From Prorocentrum cordatum (taxonomy: Eukaryota; Sar; Dinophyceae; Prorocentrales; Prorocentraceae): DNA of 42,500 nucleotides. Position 1 is the first letter of the stretch. Each line of letters starts with the position of its first letter. Both the position numbers and the translations under genes were made by a program. This document shows, in pieces, positions 30,325 through 38,547 of the stretch. The stretch spans positions 556,268 to 598,767 of the forward strand of contig CAUYUJ010011225.1 in the NCBI GenBank assembly GCA_963575745.1. Reading direction: 5' to 3'. The notes below the pieces were generated by a model, which saw only the letters and a list, made by a program, of their open reading frames with translations, did no database searches and had not been told where the DNA came from.

Positions 30325-30463
30325 CTTTATAATCCTGGGGGGTGGGAAAACCCCCCCCGAAATAGGATCCTCCCCAACCGGGACTTCCGGAAACGGGACC
30401 CCTCACGAGGATCGCAGCCTCCGAGCGCGAAAATTAGCGCTCTCCGTCCAACGAGGAAGGTGA
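30325..30463 (+). repeat. Dispersed 139-bp repeat E, copy 2
   Basis: Partner of 23387-23525; only a few base differences are visible. It is preceded by 11-bp-period sequence at 30090-30320. Confidence 0.85.
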
Positions 30464-30577
30464 GAACGAAGCCCATACATAACGTTCGTAGAGCCTGCCT
30501 GTCCCAAAGTCGCGTCAGCACGCCTCCCCGCGCCCCCCCTGCCTCATATTTTGCAGTATAAAGCTGCATTCTGGTCA

Positions 30578-30632
30578 GAATCCTGGGTTCGCACCCTTTT
30601 TTAAAAGAAATTTGGTTGCGAACCCGGGATTC
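30578..30632. repeat. 16-bp inverted repeat (hairpin) with tRNA T-arm-like arms
   Basis: GAATCCTGGGTTCGCA at 30578-30593 and TGCGAACCCGGGATTC at 30617-30632 pair with one G-T mismatch and a 23-base loop containing TTTTTT. The arms resemble a tRNA T-arm/B-box, but there is no tRNA around them. Confidence 0.75.
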
Positions 30633-30819
30633 GATAAGTTTCCGTTTGAAGTCCTTTTCTTGCATTCCATTTGCCCCTTTCGTTGCTTCGAACACCAAGT
30701 TCTCCCACTCCCCCTCCGCAACCTCTGCACATTCGTAATGCGAGCCCGCGAGGACCCCTCGAAGGGACCGCAGGATACCGCGAGAAGCCAGCCGATCCAA
30801 AGCTTCAAGGAACAAGATG

Positions 30820-31025
30820 CATGGCGCGAAGCGCCTATGCAGCCTTGTATGTATGTATGTATGTATGTGTATATATATATATATATATATATGAGTGGCC
30901 TCCGGCCAGTGCCTCCGATCCAGGGCGTTCGTGCTGTTGTTGGGAATGGCCTCGGGTGATCACGACGCTCGCAACGACGACGATCACAGCGCTCATGACG
31001 ACGACGAACGACGAACGTCGATTGA
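30820..31025 (+). repeat. Dispersed repeat F, copy 1, with TATG/TA microsatellite
   Basis: GGCGCGAAGCGCC and CAGCCTTGTATG (also at 7728-7752) lead into (TATG)n(TA)n. Then come AGTGGCCTCCGGCCAGTGCC, CCGATCCAGGGCGTT and a GAC-rich stretch. The second part recurs at 31588-31720 and, more diverged, at 33035-33080. Confidence 0.7.
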
Positions 31026-31419
31026 AGACTTTTGTTCCCAAGCGGTGCTTGCACTGAGGGGTTCGTGGTCCTCTTCCGAGAGATCGTGTGGCATCTCAGA
31101 GTCTTCGCGCGGTTGGCGCTCGTCTTCGCCTGGCGTGCGAGGGCCTGCGTGTGTCTTTGGGCTCCCTCGCGCGGCGTGCGCGGCCCTCTGGGGGGGCTTT
31201 CCTCCAGGCGCCTGTGTGCTCACGGGGGCCTCTGAGGGCCTCCTGGGGCATCCTGGGGGCACGTCTGGGGCATCCTGGTGGCCCTCGTACGAGCCCTTTC
31301 GGGGCTTCTTGGGGCATCTTTGCAAGCACGCTTGGCGTCCTTGCGCACAGACATTCAAGCGGCTTGCCAGGAGCATCTCGTCAACATCACTGTTCGAACG
31401 TGGATTGCCGCTCCTGTCG

Positions 31420-31588
31420 ATCGTTTTGGGCTCCCTGCCAGACTCAACGTCATGATCACCCGGGCTCGACGGGGCCTCGTCGTTATCGGCAACGCCAAGA
31501 CACTCCGGAACGACGAGGCATGGGCCGGGTGGATCGACTTTGCCGAGAAGCACGGCTTGGTGGTTTCGGAGCGGTCGGATGCCGATTG
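31420..31588 (+). pseudogene. UPF1/SEN1-like SF1 helicase C-terminal exon or fragment
   Basis: The frame reads DRFGLPARLNVMITRARR, then GLVVIGNAKTLRNDEAWAGW and IDFAEKHGLVVSERSDA. The RLNVxxTRAxxGLxxIGN signature is the motif V/VI region of superfamily 1 UPF1/SEN1-type RNA helicases, including the arginine of motif VI. No helicase sequence is visible upstream: 31190-31340 is 11-bp-period repeat. The frame is broken at 31584-31590, where repeat F begins. It may be one exon of a large gene, or a captured fragment. Confidence 0.75.
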
Positions 31589-31720
31589 TAGTGGCTTCCA
31601 GCCAGTGCCGCCGATCCAGGGCGTTTTTGATGCTATTGTTGGGATGGACGACGACGACGGCAACGGACGACCAACGGTCGACGAGTGGGATCATTACGAC
31701 GACGACCGACAAACGCGTTG
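31588..31720 (+). repeat. Dispersed repeat F, copy 2
   Basis: AGTGGCTTCCAGCCAGTGCC, CCGATCCAGGGCGTTTTTG and a GAC/ACG-rich tail align with 30894-31020. It starts exactly where the helicase similarity stops. Confidence 0.75.
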
Positions 31721-32025
31721 ACGACGACGGTTGTCGACGACGATGACGACGACGATGTAGACGACGGCGACTGACGGCGAACGGCTGCCGACGGCCGACG
31801 ACCGACGGCTGGTGACGACGACGGGTGGAAGGTTCTTCCTTCATCGTTTCCGATTCCGAACAATACCAAGTCATGCTATGCACCTCTGGCCTGGCAGCAC
31901 GCGAGTGAGCGCCTCTGGGGGCCTCTTGGCTCTGGGGGCCTCTTGAGGGCCTCTTGGAGAGATCTTGTGGTTCTTGTGTGGGGCGAAGCTCTGTAGGGAG
32001 GGGTGTAGGGTAGGGGCGATGGCCA

Positions 32026-32545
32026 GGAGAAGGATGGGGGAAGGAGGGGAAGGAGGAGGGAGGGGAGAGGAGGGGGAGGGGGAGGACGAGGAGAACGAGG
32101 AGGAGGAAGAGGAGGGAAAGGACATCCCTCTGGAGGAGGAGGAGGAGGAGGAGGAGGAGGAGGAGGAATCTATGAGAAGGAGGAGGAGGAAGAGGACGAA
32201 GAGGAGGTGGAGAAGGAGGAGGAGGAGGGACGAGGAGGAGGAGGAGGAGGGTAGAGGGAAGGGGGGGAGGAGGGAGGAGGGAGAATGGAGGAGGGGGAGA
32301 GAGGGAGGAGGAGGAGAAGCAGGAAGAGAAATAGTTAGGAGGGAGAGGAGGAGAAGGGAAAGGGGGGAGAGAGGAGGTGGAGGGAGGGAGGAGGAGAATG
32401 AAGAGGAAGAGGAGGAAGAGGAGGGGGATGAGGGGGAGAAGGACGAGGACCAGGCGGAGGAGGCCGATGTCCCCCTGGAGGAGGAGAAGAGGGGGATAAT
32501 GATGAGGAAGAGGAGGAGGAGGAGGAATTGCTCGCACTGTTGGAG
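32026..32545 (+). repeat. Long purine-strand (GGA)n tract
   Basis: About 500 bases are almost entirely G and A on the plus strand. Such mirror-like purine tracts can form triplex structures. Glu/Arg-rich open frames are artefacts. Confidence 0.95.
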
Positions 32546-32592
32546 TAGATGAAGATGAAGAGAAAGGTGAAGATTAATATAAAGATACCTTA

Positions 32593-32599
32593 ATGATGG

Positions 32600-32634
<35 letters not shown>

Positions 32635-32752
32635 CTGATGATGCTGATGCTGATGCTGATGCTGACGATGACGATGCTGGTGACGGTGACGATGACGACG
32701 ACGATGACGATGACGATGATGATGATGCTGATGATGATGATGATGATGGTGG

Positions 32753-32790
<38 letters not shown>

Positions 32791-32821
32791 GTGATGGTGA
32801 TGGTGGTGGTGGTGGTGGTGG

Positions 32822-32900
<79 letters not shown>

Positions 32901-32966
32901 GGTGGTGGTGATGGTGATGATGATGATGATGAGGATGATGATGATGGTGATGATGATGATGATGAC

Positions 32967-33007
<41 letters not shown>

Positions 33008-33022
33008 CGATGACGGCGACGT
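32593..33022 (+). repeat. Long (GAT)n microsatellite
   Basis: About 430 bases of GAT/GGT/GAC triplets give poly-Met, poly-Asp, poly-His and poly-Ile frames on both strands. Confidence 0.98.
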
Positions 33023-33109
33023 TCACGATTATGTAGTGGCCTTCGGCCAATGCTGCCACCGTGCCTGGGTGGTGTCGGAGGGCTCTTCAATGTTCGTTGG
33101 GATATCGTA

Positions 33110-33765
33110 GTATGTCCTCTCGGGGGCCTCATGGGTACACTTTTGAAACATCCTGGGGGCCATTGTGGGGACCCTCGGGGCCTCTTTTGGGCCTCTTGGG
33201 GGCCACTTCTGGGCCTCTTGCGTCCTGCTAGGGGTAGGGGCCTCCTGGGGGCCTCTTGGGACCTCTTGGGACCCTCTTGGGGGCCTCTTGGGGGCCTCTT
33301 GGGGCCTCTTGGGGGGTTCTGGAGGCCGAGGGCTCGAAATTTCCAATTCGGGTTCCCAGTCTGGCTCCCTTCTTGGAGTCGTCTTGAGAGCCTCTGGGGC
33401 CGTCTTGGGGGGTTCTTGGGCAGTCCTGGGGCTCTCTTGGGCCGTCTCGGGGCCATTTGGGGAGCCTCTTGGGCCGTCCTGGGGCGATCTTGGGGGCCTC
33501 TGGGGCCGTTTTGGAACGTCGGGAAGCCGAAAAGGCGGGAAGGTCAGAATCCTTCCCAAACCATCGTAAAATCTATGATTTTGGCCTCTAAGGGTCCTCT
33601 TCTGAGGGCTCTTGGAGGCTTCTTGGAGCGTCTCGGCGGCCTCTTGCGCCGTCTGGAGGTCATCTTCGGCTTCTTGGAGCGCTCTTTGGGCGTCTCGGGG
33701 GCTTCTGGGGCGGGGGGTCTTGGGGCCCTCTTGGCCCGTCTTGGGGCCCTCGTGGGCCCAGAAAA
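33110..33765 (+). repeat. Largest 11-bp-period GGGGGCCTCTT tract
   Basis: CCTCTTGGGGG units spaced 10-12 bp fill most of this interval. Non-periodic islands include CGTAAAATCTATGATTTTGG at 33561-33580, which matches GTAGTAAAATCAATGATTG at 19362-19380. The islands show that tracts in different loci share an ancestor. Confidence 0.85.
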
Positions 33766-33914
33766 GCCCCCCCCCCGGAAAGCGGACCACGACTCGTCCC
33801 CCCTCCCCCCCCCCTCCTCTCTTCCCCGGCAGAGCCACCCCGGCCCCCCAGCAGAGCTGAAGCTCAGGCTCTAGGCTGTAGGCTGTAGCTGAGACTCGTT
33901 CCAAACTCGCACGC

Positions 33915-34034
33915 CGGATCGAGTTTGCCAAGAAGCACGGCTTCGTGGTTTCGGAGCGGTCGGATGCCCATTTACTTGGCGAGGATCTGAACCTCCAGGA
34001 CTATGACGACCTGCTGGCCGAGATCGGCTTCTGA
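33915..34034 (+). pseudogene. Second helicase C-terminal fragment ending in a stop
   Basis: It reads RIEFAKKHGFVVSERSDA, then HLLGEDLNLQDYDDLLAEI and GF, with TGA at 34032-34034. The first 53 bases (33916-33968) match 31531-31583 with three differences; the rest supplies an acidic C-terminus absent from the first copy. It could be the true terminal exon, with the earlier fragment a partly duplicated exon, or both could be retrocopies. The bases just upstream do not give a decisive splice acceptor. Confidence 0.6.
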
Positions 34035-35380
34035 GGCTCGGTGGTCGCCGCCCGCCTCTCGCTGCGAGGACGGGCACTCCCAGGAGCTCCCCGGCCGCGA
34101 TGGTGACCGAGGCCACCCTCGGCGTCGGCGCTCGGATTTCCTCACGAGCGGCGAGCAGATCCACGCGAGGCGCTCCAGCGAGGGCCTCCTCCTCCTCCTC
34201 CTCCTCCTCCTCCTCCTCCTCCTCCTCCGCGGAAGCCCGCGGAAGTACAACGAGGCCGCCTCCGCCAGCTGAAGACCAGCGGAAGTACAAGATGCGCCCC
34301 CAAGAGGTGGCAACATTGTCACGCTCAGGGGTTGCGGAGCTTGCTATGTCCACGCCCTCGGGGTCTGGATTCCGGGCCGCGGTCCCATGGATGCGCGGTC
34401 GCACGGGTGCGCTCCGCGCGGGGCATCCGCGAAGGAACGCCCCATAGCCACGTGGTCGCCGCCAAGGTCCAACCATGACTCGACCAGCGCCCAGGGGATC
34501 GACCTTCGAGGACCTCGGCATGCAGTGGGTATCGACATGTTCTGGACCCTCGGGACCGACATACATCATTATGCACGGATCCCCGCTTCGCACCAGTGGC
34601 CCAGCCCGCGAGGGCGCGGATACGAGAAAATGTTTTCCGCCCGCTCGTCGGCCAGCCCAGGTGGAAGGCCAGAGGTGGCGGGCTTTTTCGGAGAGCTCGA
34701 GAGGCTCCTGGCCGACGGAGGAGGTTCCCGAGCCCCATCCCGAGGCAGAGGCGGCTCACCAGATGGCCCCAAGGCCTCGGGAAGCCCCGCCGCCGTCGGA
34801 GGAGGCCTGCCCCCTCTGGCCTTCCCCCCCTGGCGCGCCGCCGACCCTCGAGAGCTCATTGCCTGCCGGATGCGGGTGCGGGGCCCCAGGCTGCTCGCGC
34901 CGGCGGCGACGCGGAGGCCGGTGGGGTCGAGCGCCTCGCCGACGTCTCTTGGCATCGCTCGGACGTGTGCATTTTTCTCGGCGAGAACCATCGAGGACCA
35001 TCCTGGACCATCGAGCAAAAAAAAAAAACACGCACGAGACCGAAACATGCACGGGAAAGGGACGTCCGAGCGACGGCAAGGTCTGCGGGCGAGGCGCGGA
35101 AGGCCTTGCGGCGGCGCCCTCGGCCCAGGGCTGCGGAGCAGCGCCGGGCGTGCCGCGGCGCGAGGCGCTGCAGAAAGGGCTCGCCGTTTTTGGCAACCGC
35201 GGTGTCCACTCTCCCTCCTCGTCCTCCTCCGCGTCTTCCCCCCTCTGCCCGAGTCCGGAGTCTGGGGCCATTGCAGGTTGTAGCGTTCGGCATTGTTGAG
35301 GTTAGTCTCGCTTCATTCTCCTCAGCTTTCTTCTTTTTCCTTCCATGCAAAGGAAAGAAAGTGCCTCGCCTGTAGATCGG
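34035..35380. other. GC-rich region with unassigned open frames and a (CTC)14 tract
   Basis: 34188-34230 is a CTC microsatellite. Plus-strand frames at 34387-35283 and 34475-35299 are proline/arginine/glycine-rich without recognised domains; they may include exons but cannot be separated from GC-driven open frames. An A run lies at 35016-35028. Confidence 0.35.
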
Positions 35381-36500
35381 GTCTAGCCAGGGCCCTGGGT
35401 AAGGGGATCCCGTTAGTGATAGGGCCCCGAAGCCAAAACATATGCCAGAATCCCTAAACCAGGTCTGCGTCAGCTTGTGTTTTTCGGATGACGGCAGTTC
35501 TGGTTAGTGGTATGGGGGAAGCGTCCCCAAGCGCATATCACATCACTAAACCAGGTCCCACTAAACCCAGTCCTGCCAATGCCCGATCAGAGGAGGCGTG
35601 GGTATCGTTGCTCGTCCTCGGCGGAAGGCGGTGAAAGCAACACGAGGGTGGCGCCGCCGGCGGAAGCTGGCGGAAGGCCCGTCGGAAGTAACACGTGCGC
35701 GCCCTTGGCATATATTTTTTTTTTGGGGGGGGTCGGAATGAGCCAGCGAGTGGATATCGGAATGAAGGATGATCGCGACGACGGCAACGACGGTGATGTT
35801 GATGGGCCAGTTGCCCGAGGGGTGCACACATCAGAGGCTGCCTGGAGGGATTCTGGCCTCAGGTGCCCCCAATTTTTCGCGCCGTTTCAGAGCCCCAGAC
35901 ATCCCTCCTCGAAATCAAACGCAGGTTTGTCCCACAACATGGCGACGCCCCCGGACCCCCAATGTTCATGGGAAGGCCGCCAGTGGCGACTGCAATCTTT
36001 GTTGATGCCCCCGCGGGCCGCGCTGCGCGCGCCCATCAACACTGAAATTCGAGGGCGGGGGGGTCGGAGAATGGCTTTCGTTCGATCTCGAGGAGGGCTG
36101 CAGAGCCCTCTGGGCGTCGTGAGGAGTACTCTGCAGGCCATCCTGGCCTTCTGGAGCCGCTGGGGTCACCTTGGGCCAGGTTGGGCCCCTGGCAACGCCC
36201 GAGTACAGGGTGCTTGGCAGCATTCCCCAGGGAGGCCTTGCCCTAAATCGAGCACGTCCCTCTACGAGAGGAGTGTTCAACATTGGTTAAAGATAGTACG
36301 GTGGCGATGTTTCGTGCTCTTTGACTATTGCTGATGTTTGCTTGACTATGTTTCGATTTGTCTTCCAAAATTCGCCTGTAGGAGGACATGCCCAACCTAA
36401 GCCTTGCCTCTTAAGCAGCTATTTGGACTCACGGCGCCTCGGGGTCATCAGGCTCACCCCCTCCCCGATGGGGTCTGCTCGCGGTGAGCCCCACCCGCCG
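35381..36500. other. Anonymous region, no gene assigned
   Basis: A T/G run occurs near 35716-35730. A plus-strand frame of 275 codons (35507-36334) lacks any motif and mixes repeat-like and GC-rich parts. ACTAAACCAGG and TAAACCAGG short repeats occur at 35451-35560. Confidence 0.35.
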
Positions 36501-36518
36501 CTACGACGAACAACAGCA

Positions 36519-36775
36519 GGAGAAGGAGGAGGGGGTGGAGGTAGAGAAGAGGGGGAGAAGAAGGAGCCAGAGGAGGAAATGGGGGAGGAAGTTCGAGGAA
36601 GAGCAGCAGGAACGAGGAGGAGGAGGATGTATCGAAGAGGGAAAGGATAATAAGAAGAAGAAGAAGAAGAAGAAAAAAAAAAAATGAAGAAGAAGAAGAA
36701 GTTGGATGAGGAAATGGGGCAGAATGTCGCACGAAGAGCAGCAGAAATGACGAGGAGGAGGACCAGAGTAGACAG
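36519..36775 (+). repeat. Purine-rich GGA/GAA tract
   Basis: G- and A-only runs with (AAG)n and a short A run at 36672-36684. Confidence 0.95.
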
Positions 36776-37222
36776 CAGCACGCGCCACTGATTCTGCAAA
36801 GCCCGCCTGTCCCGCCTTCCCCAATCGTTGGAGTGAGAGAGTTCCGCCCGCGCGGGTTGGCGGCAGATGCCGTTGCTCTTTCTTCCTCCGGCTGGCAGGG
36901 CCCGCGGCGTCGTGCGGCGCAGGGGGGTGGGGGCGGAAGCCGGGAGAGAGAGCGCCCTGGGGGTTCGGAGCGACGGCATGCCCTCGCGAAGAGCAGCACC
37001 CGCCCGAACAGCTCTCAGTGCTGATTCCCAGGCCCTCCCAGCCGCTTGACAGACGACGTGGCCGCACGGCCCGCGCAGAGGCTGGAGGAGAGAGCAGGGG
37101 CGGCGCAGCTGGTCAGATGAGCAGGGCGAGCGTGCTGCTGACGAGCGCGACTCGACTGCCAGAGCCTCGCACCCACTGCAACGAGGCATCCCACATTCCG
37201 CAGCCCTGACATCCGCCGATCT

Positions 37223-37340
37223 GATTTTGGCCCGATCCGTGGCTCCAGAGGTCCCGACCGCTTCCCCAGGGGTGGTTCCTCGTCCGGGATCCGCTTTTGA
37301 TGGTCATGGGGCCCCATGACCGGCTCTAGAGGCCAAAATC
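37223..37340. repeat. 118-bp segment with inverted ends and internal 20-bp palindrome
   Basis: GATTTTGGCC at 37223-37232 is inverted as GGCCAAAATC at 37331-37340. Inside, GGTCATGGGGCCCCATGACC at 37302-37321 is a perfect palindrome. It may be a small inverted-repeat element. Confidence 0.75.
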
Positions 37341-37404
37341 GGGGGAGTGGAGTACGCCGGGGTTGAACGAATCAGGGTATGGTTGGCGATCTGGGAACGA
37401 CGCC

Positions 37405-38215
37405 CTTCCCACAGCCTGGGCCTCCACCCCAGGCCTCCCAGCCGGGCTCCGAGTAGACGGGGTCGAAGGATGTCGCCGCATCGCTGATGCACCGGCGATG
37501 CGGGTCGACGCGGATCCCGATCTTTCCGCGCCGACGTCGCCGACGCATCGCCGAGGCGTCGCTGGTGCATCGGCGATGCAGCGGCGATCATCTGCGAGGC
37601 CTCTGCGCCCCACGTCCAGGTCGAGAGGCTGGGATGGGGGGGGGCCTCCTCCGCAGCCGCGAAGGCCCAGGCTGCCGAGCGCCATGGGCCGGTGCCGCCG
37701 CCGCCCCCGCCGTTGCCCGGGGCCCGCCGCGTGCCGCCCGTGGGGTCCGCAGAGGTGGAGCCCGCCCTCGCCGCGCCACGGGCGCGCGTGGGCCAGGGGG
37801 TCGTAGGAGGAGGAGGTGCCGATGCCTCTCTGCGCACCAGGCGCCGCACGGAGGTAGTTTCTGAGGTTCAGATGCCAGTCCACTTCGAGCGCCTGCCTGC
37901 CGCAGGAACCGGCACATTGTTGCTGGTTGTTATTCTTTGGGTGGGCCCAGGCCCAATCTGCGGTATCCGCCTTCCTGCTCAATGTTTCTACCCACTTCTT
38001 CCGACTTTGGCGGTTAGGCCACCCAGATGGGGTCGGAGTGGAGGATAGCGCCGCATCGGCGACGCGGGTCAATGCGGAGCCCCAGCTTCTCCACGCCGAT
38101 GGCGCCGATGCATCGCCGACGTCGACGATACAGTGGCGATACATCGCCGACGCATCGGTGATGCATTGACTATGCGGCGCGATCATCGGACCCCATGTAT
38201 TCGGACCCGATTTGG
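37405..38215. repeat. Pair of GCATCGCCGATG-rich repeats about 610 bp apart
   Basis: 37440-37600 and 38045-38215 share GCCGCATCG, GATGC, GCCGACG(C)ATCGCCGA and GCGATCATC blocks. The 37610-37920 spacer is GC-rich with open frames on both strands and no recognised domain. Confidence 0.55.
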
Positions 38216-38547
38216 GAGGCCCAAAGCACCGCTGCCCTTGCATATTGTTTTCCGTTTTGGGTTTTTGTTTAGAGGCTCGATCGTCCTCAGGACGGGCTTT
38301 AGCCCAGCGTGTGCTTACCCGATAGCACGCAGCCTGCGTCGGCCCTCAATGCACCGGCTGCGCCGAATTGACGTGCTTCGGTGAACAAGCATACGCTGGC
38401 GCTAACACACGCTCTGGGGATCATCGACAGGCCCTCGTCGCCACCGCTGGATTCGCCTCGTAATTCTGGTCACAGCGCACCCCAGGAGAGGTCTGGGGAT
38501 TAACGGTATTGGTACCTTCTGGTTTCCCTACGTGGCCTGGGGGCGCC

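Noticed and set aside
30578-30600. Possible tRNA gene end (GGGTTCGCACCC followed by T6)
   Set aside because: No acceptor stem, D-arm or anticodon arm can be folded upstream; only the T-arm-like hairpin arm is present.
30993-32537. 514-codon minus-strand frame rich in Pro, Leu and Ser
   Set aside because: It crosses the purine tract and the antisense of the helicase fragment; composition follows the repeat and the plus strand has the recognisable helicase motif.
32574-33456. Poly-His, poly-Ile and poly-Met frames
   Set aside because: They are translations of the GAT microsatellite and of 11-bp-period sequence.
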